NCBI GenBank assembly: GCA_036898135.1
Contig: CM072523.1
Location: 35,467,037-35,531,036, forward strand
Length of the DNA stretch: 64,000 bases
Source: Oncomelania hupensis
Lineage: Eukaryota; Mollusca; Gastropoda; Littorinimorpha; Pomatiopsidae
Reading direction: 5' to 3'
A program made the translations under genes and the position numbers. This document shows positions 45,567-55,982 of this stretch, piece by piece (positions within the stretch are counted from its first letter, which is position 1; every line of letters starts with the position of its first letter). The notes below the pieces were generated by a model. That model was not told where the DNA came from. It did no database searches and saw only the letters and a list, made by a program, of their open reading frames with translations.

Positions 45567-45989
45567 ACACGAAGACAGGAAATGGCTACAAAAATACAAT
45601 CCCATGTGAATATAACATTGTGCCCAAAAAAATACTGTTCAAAGTTTTCACAAATTAAACGAACTTTCCCTTAAATTGAGTTAAAACATTTATAATAGAC
45701 ACAGAAACACAATAAATACCGCACGTATTATCATGTATTTCTGACAAATACCTTACATCAGCTTTTAGCGAATTAACTGAAACCAAAAACCATGACTCAA
45801 TGGCTAGCGTGCCTCTAGTTCTGATGACACTGAGTAGAGAAATTGAACAACTTTTAACAAGTACAAATTGCAATTCGGGGTTTTGTTTTCGTTGATTTTG
45901 TTGCTGCTGATGGAAATGGTGGTGGTGCAGCTGTTGGTTCTGCTGTTCTGCAGTGATCTCTCTATATCTCTCTCACAAACACACACACT

Positions 45990-46004
45990 TAAAAACACAC
46001 ACGG

Positions 46005-46056
<52 letters not shown>

Positions 46057-46062
46057 TTAAAA
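45990..46062. repeat. (CT)n / (CA)n
   Basis: Imperfect duplicated block: CTCTCACAAACACACACACTTAAAAACACACACGGTC is followed by a second CTCTC...CACACTTAAAAGAACACACGGTC, i.e. two copies about 80 bp apart. Confidence 0.85.
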
Positions 46063-46302
46063 GAACACACGGTCTATCTAACTGTATAAGAAAGGCAAAC
46101 GTATATTGAACATATTTGGTAGAGCGTTGTATGTAAACATCAAGTTACCGTAATTATGACACTCATTTTCAGGAACAGGAGACGCCGATGGGGGGTCATC
46201 GTCGCCATGACCTTGGACTTTTGATAAATTGTTCTATTTCCATTGGGTTTGCTTTTATTGTTTTCCATGTATTGTATTGTGACCCTTTTCTAAGGGCCAG
46301 TG

Positions 46303-46543
46303 ATAATTTATAATGATGTTTGTATTCTATTTTGTTTTTGTAACCGGGGGTTCGAGTAGTTGGGGTGAAGCCTCAGCCGTCCCCTGCGTGGGATGTCTTT
46401 ATTGTAAAGTGACTGGCTGGTGGAGAGCTTTCGGTTTTACCACTAGGGTTGTTTCAGCAGATCTTTTATGCGGATCAGGGGTTGTCCGGTCCTGATTTGG
46501 CTCGGAAGAGTCCGCTGGACCTAAAGCAATAATAATGTAATGT
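46303..46543 (+). mobile_element. CR1/L2-derived repeat, 241-bp 5'-truncated copy (copy f)
   Basis: AAGGGCCAGTG flanks it exactly at 46292-46302 and 46544-46554. It starts inside the element (ATAATTTATAATGATG) and ends GACCTAAAGCAATAATAATGTAATGT. It shows that ordinary 5' truncation does occur in this family, in contrast to copies a, b and e, which share one start. Confidence 0.9.
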
Positions 46544-47049
46544 AAGGGCCAGTGCCTTCAGGATTTAAAGTTTTGTTCGTTGTTGTTCTATCCGTATAAT
46601 AGACATGTTGTAAGATTAGGATATGTCTAAAACCTTAATCCGATTACTTTTTTTTTCTACTGCAACTCACTCTGTGTGTGTGTGTGTTTGTGTCTCTCCC
46701 CCTAACCATTTGCTCTCAAATATCATACACTATACGACATACTTTTAAAAAAAAGATGCAACACAAATGCATGCGACAATAATGCATCTTTACTGTCATC
46801 TTTCGTCGGTATATTTTATATCCCAAAGTTGCTCTCGCCTGTATGTGGCAGTATTTTGCATTTTGTCACACGTCGCCCTTGTCTCTCCTGTAACAAGGCC
46901 AGGTGAGGGAGAAACAGGGTGTTGTTCGTGCAGTAAGTCAGCTTAAATAACCATCAACTCCTTCTTCGTCTACTTCTCCTACTTAAGGTCTGAGCTCCTA
47001 GCCCGAAGCCTAAATCACACCTACCATGCACTGAATCAGACTGCAACAG

Positions 47050-47370
47050 TGTTACGTTGAAACGCGAAGGATAGTATGGCTGAAACGCTTCGCGTTTCGC
47101 TTTGCAAGATATTCAATAATAGAGTGTATTTACCTTTGATTTGAGTTTGCATTTAGGAGCTTTGTATAACGTTGATAATTTTCATTAGTCGATATTATTG
47201 GAGAATTCTCTAGACTTGCTTGTTTACCGTCGATAGAAGCTTCGCGATATTTGAGAACATTCTTGGACAGAAAGGAAAATTGTATGACGCAAAACAGTGA
47301 TGACGAAGTTAATTCTGATTGGTTGTAACGCGTCATTCTGGAACGTCCTGAGGTTATCTCGAGTTGAGAG
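47050..47370 (+). repeat. 5' LTR, 3'-truncated (321 bp)
   Basis: It matches the first ~328 bp of the 3' LTR, ending at TTATCTCGAGTTGAGAG. Immediately after, the sequence enters coding DNA (CCCTGGCGACCAG). The missing ~230 bp include the TATA-like ACTATATAATTG present in the right LTR, so this copy probably lacks its own promoter core. Confidence 0.92.
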
Positions 47371-48533
47371 CCCTGGCGACCAGAGATCGCCGGTGCAGTT
47401 ACTACCAGGGCCCAGGCCAAGAGAGACAAGACGTCTACGCCACTGAAGGTCGCCGACAGCTCCAAAGCCGCCATCGTGGACAGAGATAAGCTGATCCAGC
47501 TCCAGGAAAATGATAGCACTTTAAACAAGTACAGGAACCGCCAAGACCACGTGACCAAGGGCAGTGGCACGGTCTATTTCGAGGTGAAGGCCAAGATCCT
47601 GTACAGAATCTTCCATCACCCGAGGGTCAACGGAGGAAAACCACTACGTCAAGTCTTGGTACCGTTACCCCTAAGGCGCCAAGTGATGGAGTAGCTCACG
47701 ACTCTATCATGGGAGGTCACCTAGGCATCAAGAAGACGTCGGACAGAATCCAGGCAGCGTTCTACTGGCCAGGACTTCATGCGGACGTCAGCCGTTTTTG
47801 CCGATCATGTGACATTTGCCAGACCATACCTCGAGGAAAGGTCTCGAAAGTGCCTATGCAGAGGATGCCTTTGATCGACCGACCTTTCAAGAGGGTGGCC
47901 TTTGATTTAATCGGCGAAATAAAACCTCCGAGTGAAGAAGGTCTTCGGTGGGTACCGACTTTAGTTGACTATGCGACTCGGTACCCAGAAGCAGTGCCAC
48001 TGAAGAAGATTGATACTGAAACTGTGCCAGAGGCACTGGTGGGCATGTTCAGTAGACTTGGAGTGCATGAAGAAATTCTGACAGACCTCGGGACGCAGTT
48101 CGTCTCTGACTGCATGAAGGAGGTCAGCAGACTGCTGAGCATTCGGCATTTGACTACGACACCCTACCACCCGATGTGCAACGGGCTTGTCGAAAAGTTA
48201 AATGCTACGCTGAAGTCCACCCTGAAGAAACTATGCAGCGAGCAGCCCAGACAATGGAATCGCTACATCAACGCATTACTTTTCGTCTACAGAGAAGTAC
48301 CGCAGGAGTCCACCGGCTTTTCTCCGTTCGAGCTGTTGTACGGAAGAACCATCCGAGGGCCGATGCACATCCTGAAAGAACTGTGGACGAAAGAAGTAGA
48401 GACCCCAGAAAAAAAGAACAGCTACCAGTACGTGTTTGAGCTACGGGAGAAGCTGTAGCAGACTCTCGAGATAGCCCGAGAAAACCTGAAGAAGTCCCAG
48501 GACTGTGGAAAGCACTACTATGATCGTAGGGCT
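47371..48533 (+). pseudogene. pol: Integrase of Gmr1-like element, broken
   Basis: Begins with a linker containing VTTRAQAKRDK, then DKLIQLQENDSTLNKY. The HHCC zinc-binding domain spans about 47697-47820 (AHDSIMGGH ... CRSCDIC); a one-base frameshift near 47692 precedes it. The catalytic core follows: FDLIG (first Asp), ILTDLGTQF (second Asp, with Leu where Arg is usual) and GLVEKLN (Glu). A single in-frame TAG at 48456-48458 separates the core from the C-terminal domain, which continues in the same frame into the RT ORF. Confidence 0.88.
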
Positions 48534-49709
48534 GTGAACAGGAAGTTCAGACCTGGCAACAGAGTACTGGTACTGCTACCTACCGACCACAATAAATTGC
48601 TGATGCAGTGGAAAGGCCCGTACGAAGTGGAGACCGTGGTGGGGATCAACGACTACAAGGTGAAAGCCGGCCAGCATTCTAAGATATACCACGCCAACCT
48701 CCTTAAGCTGTACGTGGAAAGGCCCTCAGAGACTGTACACGCAGCAACAGCAGCTGTGATCGACGACAGCTTTGACAGCGAGGAACTGTTGGAACTGGGA
48801 GACTTCTACAGCAAAGAAGGCATCGATGATGTTAAGCTAGGACCAGGCTTGACGGAAGGTCAAAAGATTGAGCTCAAGGACCTTATGGGCGAGTTTTCCC
48901 ATAGCTTCAGCGATGTCCCAGGCTCTACGACTTTGGTCGAACATGAAGTCCACCTCACTTCAAATATTCCCGTTCGATCCAAACCCTTTCCGATCCCTTT
49001 CAAGGCCCGTGAATCCTTGAAGGAAGGCATCGATGAAATGCTGAAGATGGGCATCATCAGAGAGTCCAGTTCCCCCTACGCGTCCCCTGTCGTGGTCGTG
49101 AAGAAGAAGGACGGGAGCAACAGAGTATGCATCGACTACAGAAAGGATAATAAGATCACCGTCTTCGACCCCGAGCCGATGCCTACCGCAGCAGACCTCT
49201 TCCGCCAATTATCGGGGAGCAAAATATTCTCGAAGATTGACCTCAGCAAGGGTTACTGGCAAGTCCCCGTGCGTCAACAGGACATACCAAAGACTGCTTT
49301 TATAACTCCTGATGGGACGTACGAGTGCCTAAGGATGCCCTTTGGCATGGTCAACAGCGGAGCTACCCTGAAGAGAGGAATGAGGAAGATGCTCAAAGAG
49401 ATGGACAACGTCGTGTGTTACTGGGACGACCTGCTAGCCCACACCCACACCTGGGAAGAGCATCTACAGACCTTGAGGGAGCTGTTTTACCGTCCCACAG
49501 AATCCAACCTGAACGTGAGACCCAGCAAGTGTATTCTGGGAACTGACAGCGCTGACTTCATCGGACATTCGGTGAAAGAAGGGAGCAATAGAGGATGCAC
49601 TGACTATGGGAAAGTCCACAAGATCACTGTCTTTGACCCTGGGCCGATGACAACTGTAACGGACGAGGGCGTCGTTTCCTTAGAGATGAAAAACAGTGAC
49701 TCTGTGTAG
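48534..49709 (+). pseudogene. pol: Integrase C-terminus fused to reverse transcriptase (391-aa ORF), RT truncated
   Basis: Residues ~1-65 hold the GPY-type module (LMQWKGPYEVETVVG). An acidic linker leads to the RT start (FSDVPGSTTLVEHEVHL) and then SPYASPVVVVKKKDGSNRVC, motif A FSKIDLSKGYWQVP, LRMPFGMVNSGATL and a catalytic box reading YWDD instead of the usual YVDD/YIDD. After DFIGHSVKEG the RNase H connection is absent. In its place, about 80 bp (from ~49576) resemble an earlier part of the RT (~49110-49200). The continuity of IN and RT in one ORF shows the order is original, not a rearrangement. Confidence 0.9.
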
Positions 49710-49811
49710 ATAAACTGTGAACATTGACAATATCCAGATAGACTTGCGGATGATAGAACATTGACTTTGTGTAAATGAACTGAGATCATTGACTATATTC
49801 AGACAGACTGA
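49690..49811. repeat. Two ~50-bp direct repeats, 71 bp apart
   Basis: GTGACTCTGTGTAGATAAAC and TTGACTTTGTGTAAATGAAC begin two similar blocks that both include CATTGAC(A/T)ATAT(C/T)CAGA(T/C)AGACT. They lie between the RT stop and the 3' LTR, outside any ORF. Confidence 0.75.
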
Positions 49812-49900
49812 AATAAGTTTTAATTCTGGACTTTGCTTGTGCATTACGTTTCAACGTTGTTGAAAGAAATTGGGTAAATTTCTTCTTGAGTTGGGGGTCA

Positions 49901-50460
49901 TGTTACGTTGAAACGCGAAGGATAGTATGTCTGAAACGCGCACGTTTCGCTTTGCAAGGTATTCAATAATAGAGTGTATTTACCTTTGATTTGAGTTTGC
50001 ATTGTTGTTAGGAGAAGCTTTGTATAACGTTGATAATTTTCGTTAGTCGATATTATTGGAGAATTCTCTAGACTTGCTTGTTTACTGTCGATAGAAGCTT
50101 CGCGATATTTGAGAACATTCTTGGACAGAAAGGAAAATTGTATGACGTAAAACAGTGATGACGAAGTTAATTCTGATTGGTTGTAACGCGTCATTCTGGA
50201 ACGTCCTGAGGTTATCTCGAGTTGAGAGAAAAAACTATATAATTGACACACTGTGTTGTGAAAAGGGAGAGTGAAAAGGCGATTGTATGCAGTTGTTGAT
50301 GAACGCTGAATAACGTTTGAAAACTTCATACGACGACTCCGTGCCTTGTGGCTGATTGAACGGGTTGCGTGGATAAACGAATCTGAGCTACACTCATCAG
50401 TACTTCAGCATTGGGGCTGAATCAACTACTGATAGAAAAACACCTTCAACGAGTGTAACA
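49901..50460 (+). repeat. 3' LTR (560 bp)
   Basis: Complete LTR, TGTTAC to GTAACA, preceded by the purine-rich GAGTTGGGGGTCA that can serve as a polypurine tract. ACTATATAATTG near 50235-50244 is a candidate TATA box. It is the only full LTR of the element. Confidence 0.92.
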
Positions 50461-50469
50461 AACAGTAAA

Positions 50470-51160
50470 ATAAGATAAAACAACTTTATTATCTCTTTCA
50501 AGACATTACATTGTTGTGTAGAAACGGTCAACACAAATATACATCACAATAACAATATTAACTGATATTGAGAAAAACAAACTCGTTTGTTGTTACAAAT
50601 GTAATTATTGTGCTTTTATACAAGTGGACATTGGATTGGATACAAAAACAAGTACGATAACTAGAAGTTAAAACGTGGTGTACATAATACAATCAAAAAC
50701 TGCAGGATTATAATTTGCATAGTAAAACAGTGTATACATGCACACCCACACACATCACATATGTTACAACTGGTTGGATTTACTATATGTTAATCAGACG
50801 TACAGAATGTGGTATAAAGCTGTTTTTAGTTCTTAAGGTACGAATCTTAGGCATTCGGAAGCGTCAGCCAGAAGGTAGAAGCTGGAAGAGGTGAGCAAGC
50901 ACATGACTTTCATTATGGATGATGGAAAAAGCTTTATGCATAACACGCCTTTCATACAATACATGCAGACTCTTGTTTCACACTCACAACCTTTCCACAA
51001 ACATTGACCACTCGATCAAATAAACTTCTGTTTTTCACGTACAAACTTCCGTACCAGCAAATACAAGAGAAAGTATGACAGAGGAGACTAGACAGAATGA
51101 TTTGTTCAAAGCATTTCATTGCAATAGAGGTGGGAGCTGTTTGGGTTTGGTAGTTTTCGG
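50470..51160 (-). mobile_element. LINE 3' fragment (RT C-terminal domain plus 3' UTR)
   Basis: On the minus strand ICWYGSLYVKNRSLFDRVVNVCGKV (about 51070-50995) is followed in another register by SHVLAHLFQLLPSG and, after a stop, RFRMPKIRTLRTKNSFIP (about 50865-50800). The order W-Y-G-S...R-V-V-x-V-x-G...L-P-S-G-R-R-x-R...N-S-F-x-P is that of the C-terminal region of a non-LTR retrotransposon polyprotein. The ACTTTATTATCTCTTTCAAGAC segment near 50484-50505 is probably its 3' UTR. The LTR element has inserted next to it. It is broken by stops and frameshifts. Confidence 0.75.
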
Positions 51161-51299
51161 TACAGGGCATTTTGTCCACACATCAGAAACAATACAATCC
51201 ATGAGTGACCAAGATGACCAATGCTTATTGCCAAGAGCAACCTGGATCGACTAGTTCGGTCGTTATACTGTAATTTCGGTAGAATGAAGTTGGCTGCCC

Positions 51300-52140
51300 A
51301 CAGCATTAAAAAAGAAGAAGAAAAGGAAGAAGAAAAGGAAGAAGAAAAAGAAGAAGACTTCAAAATATTATATTTTAAATTTATTATTTTGAATCATCTG
51401 GGCCCTATTTTAAGGGAACGGATTCTTCTTTCATCCTTGTCATTTTTTCTTAAGTCTTTCATGCTTTAGGAGTAGCGCATCACAGTGCTGACATGAACAC
51501 AAAATGGCAATGTCAAACGAAACGGAAGCAATCAAACATTATATTCCTCTCAATCTTAGTTCACAAAATCGTTTATTGCTGAAGAAAGTGGACCGGGAAA
51601 GTAAACTAGATCGTTACCAAGATCACGTTGCCACAGCGTGGAGGCAAGCTAGATGCAAATTGTTGCTGAAGAAGTGATAATGAAAACGCAACACTAATAT
51701 TACGGTTTATCAATAATAGACCGATACAAATTATCATTAAAGATTTCCACCCAGCGACCTTCGGGCACATATCATCCCTCTACCTCCCACCCTCGCCCCT
51801 GTCCCCTCCCCTCCCCTCCTCCGACATACTTTAACTTCAACTTTTTATTGGTTCCAAGTACATTTGACAACATACTAGAGAATTTGCTTCGCGCATAGAA
51901 AGAAAAAACAACAACAATATAAAAACCTGTAAAAAAAAAATAACAAAAAAAACACACACACACAGACATTTACGCAACATTGACTCGCACACCAATAAAC
52001 AAATGAATGAGGTTAATACTATTGAATAATAATACTACTACTAATAAATAGAAAGTCAATGTATTAAAAAGCTAGTTTAAATCGCAACATATTGGTGTCT
52101 AAAAGCTCAGTCTCAGAACATATTTATACTATAAATAGGC
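51300..52140. other. No gene; (GAAGAAGAAAAG)n short array and AT-rich DNA
   Basis: A short purine minisatellite at about 51307-51358 and a pyrimidine-rich stretch near 51770-51820. Only spurious short ORFs. Confidence 0.6.
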
Positions 52141-52320
52141 GGCAGGGATAGCTCAGTGGTCAGAGCGCACGACTTGTGTGAGTGCGTCTTGGGCGACGTG
52201 GGTTCGAATCCTGACTTCAGCAAACTATTTCGTGATTGCTGGATATTACGGGCCAGCGCCTTGAGAAGCTCTCTGAGCTTGTAAGTGCGCTATATAAGAG
52301 AAATCTCTTTCTTTCTTTCT
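52141..52320 (+). mobile_element. tRNA-derived SINE
   Basis: The 5' part has the pol III A box TAGCTCAGTGG (52149-52159) and B box GGTTCGAATCC (52201-52211) in a tRNA-sized segment. The unrelated 3' body ends GGGCCAGCGCCTTGAGAAGC...GTGCGCTATATAAGAGA and a (TTTC)n tail. The tRNA head has no plausible closed acceptor stem followed by a terminator, so it is a SINE and not a tRNA gene. The 3' body is shared with the segment at 12600-12660. Confidence 0.85.
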
Positions 52321-52681
52321 ATACATGTAAAACCCTAAAACAGTAGAAGGAAATAATAATAGCAATAATAATAACAACAATAATAAAGTACATATATGCA
52401 CAGTGTATCATCCTGTTCAATGCGCACTGAGACACTTTACCAATACTCTTAGACAATTAAGTAGATCTAGCATAACATTTTATAAGACTAAAACCACAAG
52501 CATCTACAGGTGTCAACAGTTTCAGTGATCAAATACAGGCATAGATGTAGGTATAAAGACACCATGACAATAAAAAAATAATGATGATAAGAGCGCTACT
52601 ACATGATACACGTGGTCACATTACTACAACAAGTGGGTTATGGGGTGGGTGGGAGGTGGTAGGGACAGCACATTGAACCAG

Positions 52682-53190
52682 CTACCTTATACCATTCAGG
52701 ACTGAAATGGCGGATGGTATGAAAGACTTCTGCATGCGAGTTCTACACTTGGCAGCACGGTACCTACGCCCAGATGGCATGAGTGCAAACTGATCATGCA
52801 GGGGGTGCAACTCATCTCCAACAATTTTGTGTGCTTTGGTGATGGTTCTGTTGAGCACCAATTCATCCAGGCTTGGAAAAACAACCCCCACTACACTCTC
52901 TGCTTGTTTGACTACTCTTTCTAGTCTGTGTTTGTCCTCTACGGTGCTACCAAAGTACCACACCATCAAGTTGAAGGTCAGAACACTTTCGATACTGGCT
53001 CTGTAAAACATTGCAAGGATTTCAGTACAGACTTTAAAGTTTCAGCTTTCTCAAAAAGTACAGCCTTGAGTTACTTTGTCTATGTGTTTTGACCATATGA
53101 GATCAGAGCTGATGGTAGTGCTCAAATATTTGTACTCTTGTACCTGTTCTACCTCCACCCCCCTAACACCAATACTGCTCGTCTTCAATA
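52682..53190 (-). mobile_element. LINE fragment (RT C-terminal domain)
   Basis: The minus-strand ORF 52682-53011 contains FYRASIESVLTFNLMVWYFG, RLERVVKQAESVVG and LPSGRRYRAAKCRT...KSFIPSAISVLN, the same C-terminal pattern as the fragment at 50470-51160. Upstream, in another frame, VEVEQVQEYKYLSTTISSD (about 53170-53110) is the thumb motif, so a frameshift lies near 53040. No catalytic RT core remains. Confidence 0.82.
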
Positions 53191-53879
53191 ATTATTTCTT
53201 AAAGAAACGGCTTATCGTTGGCGTTCGCTTGTATTAAATATTTAACTGTCTCGAAGATATTGGTCTTAGAAGTTCGCTTGTTTTTGATGCTTAGTTCTAA
53301 ACGATGGAGCTTATCGAAGATCCCTGCGGTATCTGCCGTGAAAAGAGCTGGCATTGTACGAACCGTAGAAGATTAAGCGACAAAGCTAGCAATTCAAAAT
53401 ATGTTAATTGAAAAGAACCATACAAATATCATCATGCACTTTCTCTGCAAAGGTACAAACACATAATCGAAATACACAACAACGAATTCTTCAGTGCCAT
53501 AAGAATCTGCAATATTTGAGTCACTGATTGCACCAATATCCTGAGTTATAAATGTAGACCTTGGCAGCCTCCGATATTCTGCCGGGAAAAGATGGGAGCT
53601 ATGAAGAAAGAGGATGATGGATCTATCTGTGTGCAAAATCCGCGGTGAACAAAAGCTTCCTCAAAAGCTTAGGTAATCTCAATAAATTATTTTTTTTTAA
53701 ATGCATGCGGTTTCTGTTGTTTGTTTGTTTTTCAAGTAGGAAAACAAGCAAGATAAGCTGGTTTTTTTTTTGTTTTTTTTTAAAGCTTACGTAATCTAAG
53801 TGGAATGTCCTTTTTAGCTTAGTTCTTGGCAAAATGCAACTACACAACTGATGACGCATACCCTCCCCCTAATCCCTTC

Positions 53880-53902
53880 CTTACACTCGCACGCTCTGAC
53901 AG

Positions 53903-53935
<33 letters not shown>

Positions 53936-53942
53936 CACACAT
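53880..53942. repeat. (CA)n microsatellite
   Basis: ACACAC array at about 53900-53941. The surrounding 53200-54690 holds no recognised gene. A minus-strand open segment 54043-54228 (ending LIQFSEEGL) could be an exon but is unsupported. Confidence 0.9.
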
Positions 53943-54695
53943 GTATAAACCGTTGTCACCTTAATTGCAAGTATCAGAGAAAAGCCCTTCTTTGAACACT
54001 TAATGCGGCAATTACGGAACAGGTATCCAACGAGGCTAAGTGTCACAGACCTTCCTCGCTAAACTGAATTAATTTGTGTGTGTTTGTGTCACTGGCTTCC
54101 TTATAGAGCGGGAAACCGTCCAATTCTGGGCGAGACAACGCAGGCGTTTTATCTCCAGAACTGAGTAACCTTAACAGTATTGGGTAAAGTGTCTCCAATA
54201 AAGCTTTATAAAACAAATTAGTATTCAAGACTCACACTCAGGTGGCTAAATAGCTAAACGCTATGAAATAGTCCGTTTATCTTCCGGTTGGTTCTTTACT
54301 TTCGCGAGGAATTTCTTTCAGAGTCTAAACTATGCTTTATGACCCAATTTACTGATTAACCTTGATTTGTCTTAGTGTCTTGATTATCAACCTTAACGCA
54401 CAAGTAGCAAACTGGAGATTTGACTAACGCTTTAAAGAAAATGCATTACTACTTATAAGACACCTGGTCTTATTAAAGAATAATTCAAAGCGCATGCACA
54501 CACTCAGAGAATAATTTGTAAAAATAAAAACGAAAGAAAAAGAAATACGTGTGAGGTCGAGAATATTATAACAATACGTCATATAATGCTGGGAAACTGC
54601 ATACATGTATTCGTTTGTTTCATCGTTATCTTGAAAAAAGGATGAAAAAAGACACTATAACACACACACGCGTCTTTTCGTAAAACTACATATAC

Positions 54696-54784
54696 CTCAT
54701 GAAGCAACTTATCTGGGTTCTTCAACACACAATCACGTGTAGCTAAATTGATACTAAATTGTTTGTCTGCTTTAGTCACTTCCA
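54696..54784 (-). CDS. Candidate internal exon, unrecognised product
   Basis: Bounded by an excellent 3' splice site (TTTTTTTGGTTCTTTGCCAG) ending at 54785 and a donor GAG|GTATATGT at 54695. The 89-bp exon is open in one frame (VEVTKADKQFSINLATRDCV...), with one base needed from an upstream exon and ending in phase 0. The peptide looks protein-like, but I cannot name a family. A possible following exon on the same strand is the open segment at 54043-54228. An ATG at 54791 would instead make it a first exon. Confidence 0.35.
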
Positions 54785-55397
54785 CTGGCAAAGAACCAAA
54801 AAAATGTTATCGATATATCGAATCGTCCCATCGGCACTGTCACTGTTAAAGATCTCAAGCGGAGGAGACCTCAGAAGTCCCCGATATCCTGCATGGCCTC
54901 TCACAATTGCCTATACTGAGTATTTTACACATGATCACAGTTTAGCACAGTTTAGATCACCTTTAGTAACATTCAGACCAGTAAAGGCCACAATCCAGGG
55001 ACAACTACAGCATCAAACACTTATCATCCGTATACCAAGCAGAAGCCGAAACTTTTGTCCAAACACAAGGGCAAACTCACACATCTCTTTCTTCTTCAAA
55101 GGCAGGCTTATCGGAAAGTTTGCCAAATTTATCGGCATGTTAGAGAACCAGAATGACAATTCATCAATACCAGTGCGTCTCCTCTCAAACACGGAGCACT
55201 TTTATCAGCTGGCTTTCAGACGGAGGACTAGAGCCCTTCACTCACGTACAGGTTACCTGACTAAAAGGACCACTGCTGCAAAACAACTGGCAATGGTGCC
55301 TTGTGGAAGGTGTTATAGTAACAGTAAAACAATAGTTACAATTGTACCAGGGCGCGAAATTAAGGCGGGTCCGGGGCGAATTACCCTCAAATGTTGA
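54759..55397 (+). other. Unrecognised 212-aa ORF, partly over a transposon end
   Basis: The longest unexplained ORF outside repeats. It is Ser/Arg/Thr-rich with no motif I recognise. The last 16 codons run into the hAT-like element at 55348, so at most the first ~196 codons could belong to a gene. The first part is antisense to the candidate exon at 54696-54784, so one of the two is likely false. No Kozak or splice evidence favours it. Confidence 0.18.
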
Positions 55398-55745
55398 TTC
55401 GGACCCGCTCTTTTCATTTCTAGCGTGCCCGATTTACCCGCAAAAAAATGTCAACTACGTTACAAAGTTGAGTAATCAATTAAATTTTACTGAAAAAAGT
55501 CTTCGATGCAAAAATTATTTTTGAGTGAAAAGTAGAAGGCAATAATAAATCTTCGAAAATCGATGTCGAGTACCCCATATGTTGCTATGGATGCGAGGTA
55601 TTTGTCACTCGAGTTATTACCCTTGAATAATATTAAGTAGGCTTACGTCTTTTTTTTTATTGGCTCGGAGTCACGCTTTTTGGCCAATCAATGGGCTGTT
55701 CGTATTTTCACTGTCGAGCGTCTGCTTTCACAATGAATCCCGAAA

Positions 55746-55890
55746 ATGGCTAGTGAGAAGAGCAAATACTTTTCCATTTTTGGAAAAAGACCTGCCTCGA
55801 CAGAAAACGACAATGAAAGGAAGAAAAAACAAAAGCAGTACGAGCAAGCAAAACGTAGCAGAAGCTACCAAGAAGAATGGTCTAAGAAAA

Positions 55891-55968
<78 letters not shown>

Positions 55969-55982
55969 ATTTTTCGAATTAA
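55746..55982 (+). pseudogene. Transposase N-terminal remnant within the 861-bp hAT-like element
   Basis: MASEKSKYFSIFGKRPASTE leads through a Lys-rich linker to RSRSYQEEWSKK, resembling the segment just before the first zinc finger (FxxEWLxxFPWL) in ZNF862-like hAT-derived proteins. Coding similarity ends at the (GA)n array and the rest is Arg-Glu repeat. The start matches ATGGCTAGTGAGAAG at 55746. Catalytic domains are absent. Confidence 0.45.
55893..55964. repeat. (GA)n microsatellite
   Basis: A perfect array interrupting the transposase remnant. Confidence 0.97.

Larger units (their letters stand above)
47050..50460 (+). mobile_element. Ty3/gypsy LTR retrotransposon with integrase before RT (Gmr1-like), internally deleted
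   Basis: The LTR ends are TGTTAC...GTAACA. The 5-bp duplication AACAG flanks the insertion (47045-47049 and 50461-50465). The interior encodes integrase and then reverse transcriptase in one reading frame, the order described for Gmr1-like Ty3/gypsy elements. Gag, protease and RNase H are missing, as are the 3' part of the left LTR and the primer-binding site. It is a non-autonomous deletion derivative. The LTRs differ at roughly ten positions plus small indels over 320 bp, so it is moderately young. Confidence 0.92.

Noticed and set aside
47130..47570. 146-aa minus-strand ORF
   Set aside because: It spans LTR and antisense integrase-linker sequence and has no family motif.
52141..52215. Functional tRNA gene
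   Set aside because: A and B boxes are present, but no matching acceptor stem and terminator follow; the unrelated 3' body and TTTC tail make it a SINE.
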